Source: Macrotis lagotis
Lineage: Eukaryota; Chordata; Mammalia; Peramelemorphia; Peramelidae
DNA length: 64,000 bases
Direction: 5' to 3'
Assembly: GCF_037893015.1 (NCBI RefSeq)
Contig: NC_133658.1
Coordinates: 61,361,636-61,425,635, forward strand
Shown: positions 1-12,390 of the stretch, piece after piece
How positions within the stretch are numbered: the first letter of the stretch is position 1
Layout of the letters: each line of letters starts with the position of its first letter
Position numbers and translations under genes: made by a program
The notes under the pieces: model-generated
Database searches by the model: none
Seen by the model: only the letters and a program-made list of their open reading frames with translations
Told to the model about the DNA's origin: nothing

Positions 1-1131
1 TTGAGAAGGGGGGTTGGCAAGGTTAGTTGTTTCTGATAGGTAGAACAAATCCTCCTTCCCCCCATTCTCCAAAGAGCAAAATTCTGAGGAGGCCTATAGT
101 TCTATAGTTCCTCCTTCTATGCATTGGGTCTTGGGATGTGGCTGTTTCCTGGAGTGACCTGTGAACAGCCACACTCTGATAAACCCAGTACATAACAGCA
201 GTAGTCATTGTTGTGAGCAGATATAACCAAATGCATAATCATAAAAGAATGTGTTTAGTGATCATGCCCAAATTCAACAAGGTAAATGTCAACCTGGTTT
301 GAAAATTCAGGTTACTCCCTTTATTGTGGAATGAGTAGTCATCATAACCAAACTAGGCCCCAAAGAAGAGACAGGAGAAGATACTTCATAATTAAGGACA
401 GAAGTTGTGGAAACATGAATGGGGAGTACTGCATATATATGTCAAAAATTTTTGTTCAGTTTTTTTACATTTTTTTTCTTTTTTAAAAATTGCTTTGTTA
501 TTTTTCAAATAACAAGTATTTTATTTTGTCCTCCCAATTCCCCCCATTGAGCAAAATTTTCTTTGCTTGAAAACAAAACAAAAATCCCTTCATACATAGC
601 CACATAGTCTGATAAAATAAATTTCTATGTTGATTGTATCTGAAAACGTGTGTTTATTTTAAGCAGCTCATCTTTGCAAGGAGTGAATAGCATGTTCATT
701 TTCATTCTTGTAGATTCATTTCATTGATCAGGGGTCTAAAGTCTTTATCATGTTTTCAGTGTATAAAATTTTTCTCCTAATTCTGCTTAATTTGCTCTCC
801 CATCAGTTTCTAAAGGCTTTCTTCCCTTAAAAAAAAAAATTAAATGTTATATGGCATGATCTCTAGGAGAAGCTGGAGAAAAGGATACAGCAAGTAAATG
901 TAGGTAATGAATGACATGAGGAAACTAACTTTATTCTAAAAAATAGAAATGTGTAGTTAAACTGTGCAGATTAGAACCATGAGAAAGATAATAGAACAAA
1001 AAAATTAGTGCTCTTTGAATTACTTTATATTTCTGGAATGAAATTTCAGAAGGCTGTCCACTTTGTTCTATTGAGATTCTTAACAAATCATGTATGTTAG
1101 CCAAAGTCATTCCTTTATGTTTTCCCAACAG
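1..1131 (+). other. SLC7A6OS: SLC7A6OS intron (3' part)
   Basis: This stretch precedes the first recognisable SLC7A6OS exon and ends in the acceptor tttcccaacag at 1121-1131. The N-terminal half of the protein (about 150 residues in human) is not found here, so its exons must lie left of the window. I see no confident repeat or coding exon in it. Confidence 0.75.
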
Positions 1132-1332
1132 AAATCAGATCCCGATGTGATACTTTGTAATTCAGTTAAGATGATCCGGGAGCAACTAGCAATCTCCAAG
1201 GATGGAAAAGGAACAGAGCACCGAGAGAAAGAAGATGATTATGTCTATGACATTTACTACATGGAGACATCAACCCCAGGATGGATTGAAAGTATACTCT
1301 CTGTGCAGCCCTACAGTCAGGAGTGGGAGCTG
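1132..1332 (+). CDS. SLC7A6OS: SLC7A6OS internal coding exon (Iwr1 domain)
   Basis: SLC7A6OS is the vertebrate counterpart of yeast Iwr1, a factor that binds assembled RNA polymerase II and helps bring it into the nucleus. This 201 bp exon encodes 67 residues in phase 0, from [17 protein letters not shown] to YSQEWEL. It includes the family signature [12 protein letters not shown] followed by STPGWIE and [13 protein letters not shown], nearly identical to the human protein as I remember it. The exon starts after the acceptor AG at 1130-1131 and ends at the donor GTAAGG (1333). It is the Iwr1 homology block, probably exon 3 of 5. The segment [12 protein letters not shown] is the most variable part. 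Identification is by recalled sequence, not by a search, but the match is strong. Confidence 0.95.
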
Positions 1333-1629
1333 GTAAGGCAGCATCATAGCATGGGTGCAGGTTTAGGGAGGCCCTGAGAACAAGAGTCACAGAATCACAG
1401 AATGGAAGAGTTGAAGGGCACCTTGGCATCTGTCCTCAGGCTCCAATTTGAATTGCTGGCTTATGAACCCTAAATTTACCACTTTGCCACCTCAAAACAA
1501 TCTCATTCTTCCTCCCTCTTTTCCAAAATGCTTGAAGACAGCATCATAGATGCCTAGCTCCTTCACCAATCGTCATAGAGAAAGAACCTGAAGGAAAGGG
1601 TTCTGTTGCCTAGTCGGCACATGAGGACA

Positions 1630-1830
1630 GCTAGGTGACACAGTGAATGGGACCTGGGGTCCACAATCTCTGTCCTCAAGTTTCAAGCTCAGACATAGAA
1701 CTGAAGGACTCCAGGCATATCACAATTCCCGCCTTCTGCCTCAGTTACATCATCCACAAAATGGGAGTAACAATGGCACCTTGCCTATAGGCTATGGTAG
1801 GGATAAAAACCTCAAAACCTAAAGCACTAG
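1630..1830 (+). repeat. MIR/CORE-type SINE, degraded
   Basis: The stretch begins gacagctaggtgacacagtg, keeps a degraded core, and ends with the classic MIR 3' wording (cctcagttacatcatccacaaaatggg). It lies in a SLC7A6OS intron. It is an old copy without clear flanking duplications. Confidence 0.7.
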
Positions 1831-2189
1831 CTAGTATTATATTTAGTCCCTCCAGTTTTGATTTGCACCCTTAAATCTACTTGTGACCTTTCCCTAAGTT
1901 TACAGATGATCCAAAATAAAGATTTTGTTAAGATTTCTGAAGAAACATTTTTGCACTTTAGGCCTTTTTTGTCATTCTTGCCCTTAAGGCAATAGCAATA
2001 TGTATCCAAAGATTAGTCCTGGAGGACCAATAGATAAGCATCTTGTCCTGGGATTAGTGAATCTTTGTTTCTGATTTTAAATATTTTTGACTACAGCCTT
2101 TCAGGATAATTGAATTCCATTGTAATCTATGGATTTAAGAATTTTATTCTGAGAAGAGGTTCATCTACTTAAAGAGGTTGCCTAATACT

Positions 2190-2330
2190 CATGATCTGAA
2201 AAAGGCTAAGAAATTCCTTGTCTGGTCCAACCTTGTCATTTCACAGATAGGGGAACAGGCCCTGGGGTCTGGGAAGTAACAAAACCAGGATTACAAGTCC
2301 TCTGAAAGCCCCACCCCTCACCCCCCCTGA
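2190..2330 (-). repeat. MIR fragment, reverse
   Basis: Reverse-orientation MIR wording (catttcacagataggggaaca, then a run resembling the core) in a SLC7A6OS intron. Divergent, so orientation and limits are approximate. Confidence 0.5.
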
Positions 2331-2455
2331 ACAGCAAGCACTGATTCTGTGCCTCTGGGTTTAATGTGTGTGTAAACTACTTTTCCAAAATAGAAGGTAG
2401 TTTTTGATCTCTTGGGACCCTTTGATTTTTATTACTATTTATATGAGATGAGCAG

Positions 2456-2582
2456 GTAGATGATGATCATCAAGCAGAGAAGACTGATGATGATGATGAT
2501 GAAGATGAAAACAGTGAGAATCATTGGCGTAACGAGTACCCTGATGAGGAAGAAGGAAGCACTGACAGAGACACCACTAGAG
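2456..2582 (+). CDS. SLC7A6OS: SLC7A6OS acidic coding exon
   Basis: This exon continues SLC7A6OS in phase 0 from the previous one: the acceptor agcag (ends 2455) is followed by GTA GAT GAT GAT, giving VDDDHQAEKT, and the exon ends at AGA G before the donor GTAATC (2583). It encodes the acidic run that follows the Iwr1 core, then ENSENHWRNEYPDEEEG. Human has the same ENSENNWRNEYP element. An in-frame (GAT)5 at 2486-2500 makes five aspartates, a small coding microsatellite likely to vary in length among species. Exon length 127 bp, leaving a phase 1 junction. Confidence 0.95.
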
Positions 2583-3117
2583 GTAATCATAATAGGGGTT
2601 CATATTAATGTAATCCTAGACAGATCTATGAATCAGTCAGCTAGCCTGCATTAACTGCAAGCACTGAAACAGTAGAACTTGGGCAAAGTCAGTCAGTATT
2701 AAGTGTACTATGTGCAAACAGTGCAGACTGGTGAGCAATTAAGAGATGTCCAAGCAGAGTTCCCCTTAATGGAGCCTTAGAGTTCATGCCCCAACCAGAG
2801 AGGCAGGGGGTACTAAAAAGACAGGTGAGAGAGTTTGCTAGGGGGAGGGAAAAGTCAGTTCCAAAGGATTCAAGTCTGAGCCTCCTCTTCCCTTAAAATG
2901 AGATAGGATTTGTTGGTTACTATGAAGTTTAAATGTGACAAGTTTTGAATTATATTGAATTATAAAGCCTTGAACTTTTTTAGAGAAAAGTCCTGTTTTC
3001 TATTCCTACAATAAAAAGAAACTTGTATAGCATAGTATTCTCACAGCCTAGTCATCTGTGAATATTCCAAAATAAGATGCTATGGTCCTAAGTTCATTGT
3101 TTTCATTTTTCTTCTAG

Positions 3118-3251
3118 GGTCTGATGAAGAGTATGACAGCTTTAGTGATGAGGAAAGTAGTGTCATCAGACCCAAAAAATGGAACAAATATCCCTATGAT
3201 GTGCTGAAGGAATTTGAGTATGATAGCAGCCAGGACTTGGATTCAGACTGA
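3118..3251 (+). CDS. SLC7A6OS: SLC7A6OS last coding exon with stop
   Basis: The final coding exon starts after the acceptor tttttcttctag (ends 3117) and joins in phase 1 to encode [15 protein letters not shown], then [19 protein letters not shown] and the C-terminus QDLDSD before TGA at 3249-3251. Human ends PHDLDSD with the same KYPxDVxKEFxYDS motif, so the gene end is complete here. The three exons in the window encode 153 residues, about the C-terminal half of a protein of roughly 309. The reading frame is intact through all three. Confidence 0.96.
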
Positions 3252-3998
3252 GGATGACTCAAGCATTCACCAGTTGCCTGGGACAAGTCTTTCGGGGCCT
3301 CTGGGCAGTTTCTTTGCTGCTGACCCTGCCCCCAGAGTATTACAACTTAGCTGAAATGGGGAAAGGGGGAAAAATGAGGAAAAATGAGCCTCTGAGGATC
3401 TTTGGCTCTCAGGTCAGATTCTGACCTCCACACAATTTTGTACTACTGGGGAAGGAAAATTCCTTTACCTCTAACTGCCCTTTGCTGTGAAAAGAAAATC
3501 CTTTCACCTAACACTGCCAGAAAACATTTTCTTCTCCACCTTTAGTTTAATCTGATTTTTCCCTTCCTTGAAAAGAACTATACATAAGATTGAGTCTTGC
3601 TGAGAAAACTTGAAGCCAGTGAATAAAAAGATAATTGCTTCATATGAAAAGGTTACTCTTCCCCAAACTCCATCCTGCTGCTGGAGATGGATCCAGATAG
3701 ATGCTGCTGAGACCAACCTTCCTTTGGGAGCCTCTACTGCTAGACGCAGAAAACTGTTCTGTAGGTGTCCACTTTGTCAACACAAGAAGTTGATGCAAGT
3801 TTTCTGGTTGTAAAAATCTTCAAGTGTTAGAAGACTTGGTTGCCGTATTTCCCAAATGTGGTTTCCTTTGATGCTGCTATAGAGTTGGGAATCCTTTGAC
3901 AGAAGTGTCAAGGGAGCAACATGTATATATGTACCCTATGTATGTATGTACATAAATTTGTTGCACTGATTGTATTAAAATTTATTTTGGAACCTGGA
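3252..3998 (+). other. SLC7A6OS: SLC7A6OS 3' UTR (predicted)
   Basis: Sequence after the stop is unique-looking and has two candidate poly(A) signals: AATAAA at 3622-3627 and ATTAAA at 3974-3979. The second is followed by a GT-rich stretch (tgtcagtgtggctgatg near 4021), which favours cleavage close to 3995. The exact end is inferred only. Confidence 0.5.
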
Positions 3999-4385
3999 AG
4001 AAAATGCTTTAATGTTTAAGATGTCAGTGTGGCTGATGCCACATCTCCTTTCCTAGCTAGTGAAATTAACTTCTTAGAGTGAAACAGCAGTGATCAAGTC
4101 TGTGGACTCAGTTTTGCTTTCCCTTGAGAACAGTTGCCAGGGAGCTCTCACCAAAGGGAAAAACCAATCTGAACAGAAACAATAGTTGCAGAATCTGAAG
4201 TGTGTAACTAGGAGTGTATGACAAGTGAACTTAGTGATCCTACTTTATTTTTTTTGATTCCTTACTTAAAACCCCACAACTGCCTTTATTCTAGTTTGAG
4301 TCAAAGCACCATCAAATGTTGGAATTGGAATAGTTTGCTAGTCCAACTTCATTCTGAAGAGAAAACACTCCCAAGAAGCAGACTC

Positions 4386-4541
4386 GAGGGGTGGCTAGGT
4401 GGCACAATGGATAAAGCACCGGCCTTGGAGTCAGGAGTACCTGGGTTCAAATCTGGTAGACACTTAATAATTACCTAGCTGTGTGGCCTTGGGTAAGCCA
4501 CTTAACCCCCATTTGCCTTGCAAAAACCTTTAAAAAAAAAA
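4386..4541 (+). repeat. L1-tailed tRNA/CORE SINE (WSINE1/Mar1 type)
   Basis: Full-length SINE: tRNA-like head with A-box area ggctaggtggcacaatggat and B-box area gggttcaaatctgg, CORE part (acctagctgtgtggccttggg), then ttgccttgc and a short A-rich tail. Flanked by AGACTC at 4380-4385 and 4542-4547, the target-site duplication. Confidence 0.9.
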
Positions 4542-4923
4542 AGACTCAATCACACAGGTTAATGGCAGAGCCTGACTTCCATTGCCGCTGCCACCCCCAA
4601 AAGGTACAAATTATCTGCTAAGAAATGCTCTAGTCAGAAACAGGACCTCAGTTTAGAATGTATTCCGGTATCCACCGATTGCATAGTATGAAAAAGCATA
4701 CATCGGTTTCTGGTTACACTGGTGAAGGTAGTAGCTGTATGCTATTGAGAACAAGTCCCTTAAAGTACTAACTGAATAAAGGGAAAAGGCAGTGCTACTA
4801 CTGTATTTTGATGTTTGCTGACCCTTTCCCCACTCTGGCCAACCATTTCATTAGAACAGCCATATCAGCAAGAACAAAAGTAACTGGTTTGACAGGCTTT
4901 TTTTGGAAAGCTGAACCCTAGTT

Positions 4924-5080
4924 TTTTTGCTGGGTTTTTTTGTTTAGTTTTTGCAAGGCATTGGGGTTAAGTGGCTTGCCCAAGACCACACAGCTAGGTA
5001 ATTGTCTGAGGCTGGACTTGAACTCAGGTACTCCTGTCTCCAGGGCCAGTGTTCTGTCCACTGCAAAACCTAGCTGTCCC
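4924..5080 (-). repeat. L1-tailed tRNA/CORE SINE, reverse
   Basis: Complete reverse copy: T-rich tail, gcaaggcattggggttaag, then the reverse B box and head ending acctagctgtccc. A perfect 13 bp target-site duplication CTGAACCCTAGTT sits at 4911-4923 and 5081-5093, so this insertion is fairly young. Confidence 0.93.
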
Positions 5081-5099
5081 CTGAACCCTAGTTCTAAGC

Positions 5100-7580
5100 T
5101 CCACAATGAAGGAATTGGGGGCTTTCGTGTTTCTGGTGCTTCCCTCAGTTTCCTTAGAGGAGTTAAAATTGTGTCTACAATCTAGTGTAGTCTCCAACAA
5201 ATGGTAATCAGAGTTTGTGGATATGCAGACCATATTCTGGTAAGGAGAACTTGTTTCCTTTTAAACTTGGGAAGCCTATAAAGAAACTGCATCAAACAAG
5301 TCAAAAGATTTGACTTCATTAGTCCCACATACTCCACATTGAAATCTCAGAGATTATTTCCTTGTTTATATAATACAGATTATCTCTTTTCTGCTCATTC
5401 ATCCTGTAACGAAACTCGCATTTATCAAGGTGCCTACAATGTATGTGCAAAGGCCTGGGAGTACAAAGATGAAAGATCCTAGATCCTTGCCGTGATAGAA
5501 TTTGCATTCTACTGCAAAGGAAAAGAAATGGCATTGCACCAACCCACAGCATACAGTTTAGTCTTATATAGGGACAAAGCAGAGGTCCGAAATTTGAGGA
5601 AGAAATCGAGCTGTGGAACTGGGAAGGCTTAATGGCAGAGGTGGTAGCTGAAATAAGAGTGCATTGCAGTCATGCATACAAGTGCTGGGAGATTGAGTTA
5701 AATAAACTGTGATTAATGAGTATAATGGAATTATTACTGTATGAACATAAAGAATTCAAGAGAAACAATGGGAAGATGTGAATGAAATGAGACTGAATAG
5801 AACAGGTCATTTGCATGACAATGATATAAATGGACATTAAATGAAGTTAAATACAGCATAACTTTTTAAGTATCTTTCTTGGTCCCAATAAAGGAGGTGA
5901 TTTTGTGATTTCATGAGCCAAGGGAACTAACTTCTGGTTAAAGGAAATTTTCTCTACCAATGCTGTGGTCTTGCTGGAATGTGCAACTTGACCCCAGGTC
6001 CAAGAAGTCTACTTTAAAAGGCCTAATTTAGAGTGATAGTGTTGAGTGGGACAATGATATAGGAAATACTGTAGTAGAAAGCAACTTGGCAGCAACTGAC
6101 TAGATATGACAGAAAGCAAAGAGCTAAGAATTCCTGAGATATGATAATGAGGCAACACTATAGGAAAGTTAGGGAAAGTGATGGTTGGGCTAGGAGAGAT
6201 GGAGGACTGGTTACTTAATTTGGGGGGGGGGTACCCACCAAGGTAGATTTCTACGATGCAGTTACAAGAAGAGAATAACAAAAGTTAAAGTTTTAGGGGG
6301 CACCCACCCTTAGGATGTAGGAGGATAAACAGCAGATGGGTCAAGGAATGGTCCAGATAGAAAAGCCAAGTAAATTGACTATTCTATTAGGAGTGAGCCA
6401 CATTATATGATGGAGAAAGGTGAAAGATGACAAAGACTTGAGAAATAACCATCTCCCTTGGTTATTAACCTCTGAGCAAGCAATGTCTGTTATAATAGAG
6501 ATTCAAGTCACTCTATGGTGTTTCAGAGTGAAATGGGTGATATGAAACCCCAGGCAGCAAGTAAAGAAACTCTTTCTTAAAGATTAGCCGTTACTGAGAG
6601 GAAAAGGAAAACAAGGTCAAAAAGACTTTCCAAACAAGTTAAAGACAGAATCTAAAACCTGACTTAAAATTCTAATCTATTGTCAGGCAATATATATTCA
6701 TATAATAAGTAACATGGGCTGGAGTCCACCCCCATCCTGGAACTGTAGCTTAGTTTCCCTTCAATTGGTATAGAAATTAAAAGGATTAAACAAAGCACTC
6801 TGAGTTAGTCCCATGGACATGGCATGCTGGGCTTTTCATCAGATTTTTTTCCTATCTGTTAAAGGCTTTACTTCACAACTTCATAAAAATTCCTACTCAA
6901 GTAGAGATTAAAACCACAAGTCCACAATTTCAAATTCTAGTATGTACCTCCTGGGAGCCTGTGACCCTCGAGCTCAAAAAGAGTCAATTGGCAGTTCTTG
7001 CTTGAGGTTACCTTCCAAACGTTAACCAGGTCAATAAGATGACCCAGGTCAGGAAACTAATAATAATATGATAGGACACCCTACTAGTACTGTAGACAAG
7101 ATCTGTTGCTATGTAAATACAGAAAAGGAGCCACCAGTTCTGCAGTATGTTAACACTGAGAACCAGATGTCATATGAAGTGATGTCATTCACATAGTATG
7201 CAGTGACCAAACTCCCAGATAGGCAATGGGAAAAAAAATGTTTATCTTCATTAAAATGTCTCAAATAATGTTTAAGGAAATTTGCAAATTAATCACCAAT
7301 TTACTACCTCCTGCAACCCCTGGAAGTCAACTGTCACCCCAGATGAATATCCTATTAAGTAGAAAAAAAGCAGGGTCAGGGGCTTTCAAATCCCTCTAGA
7401 AAAGAGAACAAGGAGATTTGAGATTTAAGGAATTACCTCACATGAGGGAAAGTGCAAGGCAGCAGATTTGAAGTAATTTGTTCATTAAAATGGCAAGGAT
7501 CCCAGGAGGTCATGAAGGAAGTGAAAAGGAAATTATTGCAAAAGAATTTAATTTCAAAAAAAAACTTAATCTTGAGCCAC
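5100..7580. other. Intergenic DNA without recognised gene
   Basis: This lies between the two convergent gene ends. I see no spliced coding signal. Around 5390-5530 there is wording typical of ancient mammalian interspersed repeats (acaatgtatgtgcaaaggcctgggagtac), and 5750-5830 resembles a decayed L1 3' region. A run of nine G at about 6223-6231 is the only notable simple sequence. Confidence 0.5.
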
Positions 7581-7596
7581 TAAAAACAGTCGTGTA

Positions 7597-10500
7597 GGGG
7601 GACTTCTGGCCAAGATGGCGGAGAGAAGACAGGCACAGTTCTAAAGTCTCCTCATCTCTTCCCCATCTATCACATGAAACAAACCTCTTAAAAGAAATCA
7701 TTACACTAAGAGGTACAAAAAAACCTATGGTAATAGTGGGGAAGAAAGGAGCAGAGGAGAAACACCTGAATCTTCTCATCAGACTTGGCTTAAAGTCAAC
7801 CTACACATACTCAGTTAACTTATAAAACATCTAACCTTTCAAGTATTAAAAGGGGAAAAGGGGAGGGGGGACAGAGAAAGGGAAGGGGAGTGGGGGGAAA
7901 TAAGGGGAAATAACAAAAGGAAGGGAAGGGAAAGGGAAAAGAAAGGGGAGGGTGTGATATAGGAGGGCAAACACACTGAAGGGGGTGGTTTTCAGAAACA
8001 AAAGACTGGGGAATATGGATAAAAGGGGGGGGAGAGGGAAAAATACAAACAGAGGGAAGATAGCATGGAGGGCAATAAAGAATTAGTAATCATAACCTTG
8101 AATGTGAATAGGGATGAACTCTCCCTTAAAAACGTAAGCAAACAGCAGAGTGGATTAAAAACCAGAATCCTACAATATGCTGCTTACAAGAAACTCATTC
8201 GAAGCAGAGAGATACATATAGAGTAAAGGTAAAAGGTTGGAGCAAAATATATTTTGCTTCAGCTGAAGTAAAAAAAGCAACCCCGGGGTAGCAATCCTTA
8301 TCTCAGACAAAGCAGCAGCAAAAATAGATAGCCTTAAAAGAGATAAGGAAACCTTATCCTCCTAAAAGGTACCATAGACAATAAAGTCATTTCAATATTG
8401 AATATATATGCACCCAGTGTGACAGCACCCAAATTCTTAGAGAAGAAGCTGAAAGAATTACAGGAAGACATAGACAGCAAAACTCTACTAGTGGGAGACC
8501 TCAACCTCCCGCTATCAGATCTAGATAAATCGAATCATAAAACAAACAAGAAAGAAATTAGGGAGGTAAACAGATCGTTAGAAAAATTAAATATGGTAGA
8601 CTTATGGAGGAAACTGAAATGGGGATAGAAAAGAATATACCTTTTTCTCTGCAGTACATGGAACTTATACAAAAATCGACCATGTACTAGGACATAAAAA
8701 CCTAATGATCAACTGCAGAAAGGCAGAAATAGTGAATACATCTTTCTCAGATCACAATTCAATAAAAGTCATATGCAATACTGGGCCAAGGAGATAAAGA
8801 CCCAGAGCAAATTGGAAACTGAATAACCTCATTTTAAAAAATGAGTGCACCAAAAAACAAATTATAGAAAGAATTAACCATTTTATCCTAGATAATGATA
8901 ATTATGACACAACATACCAAAACCTATGGGGATTCATTCAAAGCAACTCTCAGGGGATATATTATAGCTCTAAATGCTTATATGAATAAATTAAAGAAAG
9001 AGGAAATCAATGAACTAAACATGCAACTAAAAAAATTAAAGAACAAATCAAAAATCCCCAATTAAGTACAAAATTAGAAATTCTAAAAATTAAAGGATAA
9101 ATTAATAAAATTGAAAGCAAAAAAACTATTGAATTAATAAATAAAACCAAAAGTTGGTATTATGAAAAAATTAATAAAATTGATAAACCTCTGGTCAATT
9201 TGATTAAAAAAAAAGAAAACCAAATTGCTAGTATCATAAATGAAAAAGGTGAACTCGCCACCAATAAGGAAGAAATTAAAGTAATAATTCAAAATTATTT
9301 TGCCCAACTCTATGCCAATAAATTTGATAATCTAAATGAAATGGGTGAATATTTACAAAAATATAAGTTGCCCAGGTTAAATGAAGAAGAGATTAAATAC
9401 CTAAACAACCCTATCTCAGAAAAAGAAATTCAATAAGCCATTACTGAACTCCCTAAAAAAAAAATCTCCAGGGCCTGAAGGATTCACAAGTGAATTCTAC
9501 CAAACATTTAAGGAACAATTGGTTCCAATCCTATATAAACTCTTTGGAAAAATAGGGAAAGATGGAACTCTAACTTTCTATGAAACCAATATGGTACTGT
9601 TAACTAAACCAGGAAGAGTTAAAACAGAGAAAGAAAATTATAGACCTATTTCCCTGATGAATATAGATGCAAAAATCCTAAATAAAATCTTAGCAAAACG
9701 ATTACAACAAGTCATAACTAGGATAATACATTATGATCAAGTAGGATTTATTCCAGGAATGCAGGGTTGGTTCAATATTAGGAAAACTATTAGTATACTC
9801 AATTATATCAACAACAAACCTATCAGAAATCATATGATCCTATCAATAGATGCTGAAAAAGCTTTTGACAAAATACAGCATCCATTCCTATTAAAAACAC
9901 TAGAGAGTGTAGGAATAAATGGACTGTTCCTTAAAATAATTAGCAGTATCTATCTGAAACCATCAACAAGCATTATATTCAATGGGGAGAGGCTAGAGGC
10001 ATTCCCAATAAGATCAGGGGTGAAACAAGGGTGCCCATTATCACCACTACTATTCAATATTGTATTAGAAATGTTAACATCAGCAATTAGAGAAGAAAAA
10101 GAAATTAAAGGAATTAGAATTGGGAAGGAAGAGACAAAACTCTCACTCTTTGCAAATGACATGATGGTCTACCTAGAGAATCCCAAGAAATCATCTAAAA
10201 AACTACTGGAAACAATTAGCAATTTTAGCAAAGTTGCAGATTATAAAATAAACCCTCATAAATCCTCAACTTTTCTATATATGTCTAGCAAGAAACAGCA
10301 GGAAGAGCTAGAAAGAGAAATCCCATTCAAAGTAACCTCAGACAATATAAAATATTTGGGAGTCTATTTGCCAAGACAGACAGACTCAGAATCTTTTTGA
10401 AAACAATTATAAAACACTTCTCACACAAATTAAATTAGATTTAAATAACTGGGCAAATATCAACTACTCATGGATAGGTAGAGCTAATATAATAAAAATG

Positions 10501-12220
10501 ACAATTCTACCAAAACTAAACTATCTGTTTAGTACCATACCAATCAAAATTCCAAAAAATTACTTTAATGAGTTAGAAAAAATTGTAAGTAAATTCATAT
10601 GGAGAAATAAAAAGTCAAGAATTGCCAGGAGCTTAATGAAAAAAAGTGCAAAAGAAGGTGGCTTAGCCCTACCAGATCTAAAATTATATTATAAAGCAAC
10701 AGTCATCAATACTGTTTGGTATTGGCTAAGAAATAGAGTGGTGGGACCAGTGGAATATACTAGGTGTAAAAGCAGACGATTATAGTAATCTACTGTTTGA
10801 TAAACCCAAAAAGTCTGGCCATTGGGATAAAAACTCCCTCTCTGATAAAAATTGCTGGGAAAATTGGAAGTTAGTATGGAAGAAACCTCACACCCTTTAC
10901 CAAGATAAGATCCAAATAGTTACAGGACACAGACATAAAAAAACAATACTATAAACAAATTAGAAGATCAAGGACTAGTCTACCTGTCAGATCTATGGAA
11001 AGGGGAACAGTTTATGACTAAGGAAGACTTGGAGAACATCACCAAAAACCAATTAGATGATTTCAATTACATTAAATTAAAAATCTTTTGCACAGATAAA
11101 ACCAATGTAACCAAGATCAAAAGAAATGTAGTAAATTGGGAAACGATCTTTACAACTAATGATTCTGACAAAAGACTCATTTCTAAAATATACAGAGAAC
11201 TGAGTCGTATTTTTAAAACAAAAAGCCATTCCCCAATTGACAAATGGTCAAAGGATATGCAAAGGCAATTTACAGATGAGGAGATCAAAGTAGTCCATAG
11301 CCATATGAAAAAATGCTCTAAATCATTAATTATTAGAGGAAATGCAAACTAAAGCTCCCCTGAGGTACCACCTCACACCTCTCAGATTGGCCAGTATGAC
11401 CAGGAAGGATAATGATCATTGTTGGAAGGGATGTGGGAAATCTGGGACGCTATTACACTGTTGGTGGAGCTGTGAACTCATCCAACCCTTCTGGAGAGCT
11501 ATTTGGAACTATGCCCAAAGGGCAACAAAAATGTGCATACCCTTTGACCCAGCAATACCACTACTGGGTCTATACCCTGAAGAGATGAGGAAAAAGGGTA
11601 AAAACATTACTTGTACAAAAATATTCATAGCAGCCCTGTTTGTAGTGGCAAAGAATTGGAAATCCAGTAAATGTCCTTCAATTGGGGAATGGCTTAGCAA
11701 ACTGTGTTATATGTACGTCATGGAACACTATTGTTCTATTAGAAACCAGGAGGGACGGGATTTCAGGGAAACCTGGAGGGATTTGCATGAACTGATGCTG
11801 AATGAGATAAGCAGAACCAGAAAAACACTGTACACCCTAACAGCAACATGGGAGTGATGTTCAAGCTTGAAGGACTTGCTCATTCCATCAGTGCAACAAT
11901 CGGGAACAATTTTGGGCTGTCTGCAAAGGAGAGTGCCATCTGTATCCAGATAAGGAGCTATGGAGTTTGAACAAAGTGCAAGGACTATTCCCTTTAATTT
12001 AGGGAAAAAAACAGATAGCTTATTGTCTGATCTAGTTACCTCTTAGACTTCTCTTTAAGTATATGATTTCTCTCTCATCACACCCAATTTGGATCAAGGT
12101 ACAACATGGAAACAAAGTAAAGACTGACAGAGTGCATTCTGGGGGGGGGGGAGCAAGATTGCGGGAAAAATGCAAAACTCAAATACTATCTTTAATAAAA
12201 ATAAATTTAAATTTAAAAAA
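7597..12220 (+). mobile_element. L1 LINE, 5' end and 3' end present, ORF1 missing, ORF2 decayed
   Basis: A marsupial L1 copy, 4.6 kb. The 5' end GGGGGACTTCTGGCC runs into CAAGATGGCGG, a YY1-site-like element as at the start of human L1. A purine-rich tract (about 7850-8050) leads straight into ORF2 near 8070, only about 480 bp from the 5' end, so ORF1 and most of the 5' UTR are absent. ORF2 remnants: endonuclease (8398-8625, LLVGDLNLPLSDLDKS), reverse transcriptase (9519-10397, with [11 protein letters not shown] and [15 protein letters not shown]), and C-terminal region (10498-11857, [15 protein letters not shown]). The catalytic FADD is FAND here (about 10150), and there are several frameshifts and stops, so it is dead. 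The 3' UTR has the G-run (12141-12150) and ends aataaaaataaa plus A-rich tail. Target duplication acagtcgtgta begins at 7586. Confidence 0.95.
7610..7621 (+). promoter_or_regulatory. YY1-like site at L1 5' end
   Basis: CCAAGATGGCGG lies 13 bp inside the L1. In human L1 the equivalent 5' YY1 site helps set accurate initiation at the first base. Its presence shows that this copy was reverse-transcribed to its true 5' end. Activity here is not shown. Confidence 0.6.
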
Positions 12221-12230
12221 AAGTCATGTA

Positions 12231-12390
12231 GGGGCGGCTAGGTGGCACAGTGGATAGAGTACTGGCCTTGGATTCAGGAGTACCTGAGTTCAAATCCGGC
12301 TTCAGACACTTTAATAATTACCTAGCCATGTGGTCTTGGGCAAGCCACTTAACCCCATTGCCTTAGAAAATCTAAAAAAATAAAAAAAAA
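12231..12390 (+). repeat. L1-tailed tRNA/CORE SINE inserted at L1 tail
   Basis: Full-length SINE starting ggggcggctaggtggcacag and ending gccttagaaaatctaaa plus A-rich tail. It is flanked by aagtcatgta (12221-12230) and cagtcacgta (12391-12400). Both resemble the duplication at the 5' end of the adjoining L1 (acagtcgtgta, 7586-7596), so the SINE landed in the 3' target duplication of the L1. Confidence 0.93.

Noticed and set aside
9519-11857. Reverse-transcriptase frames as a host gene
   Set aside because: They are parts of a decayed L1 with L1 5' and 3' ends and target duplications.
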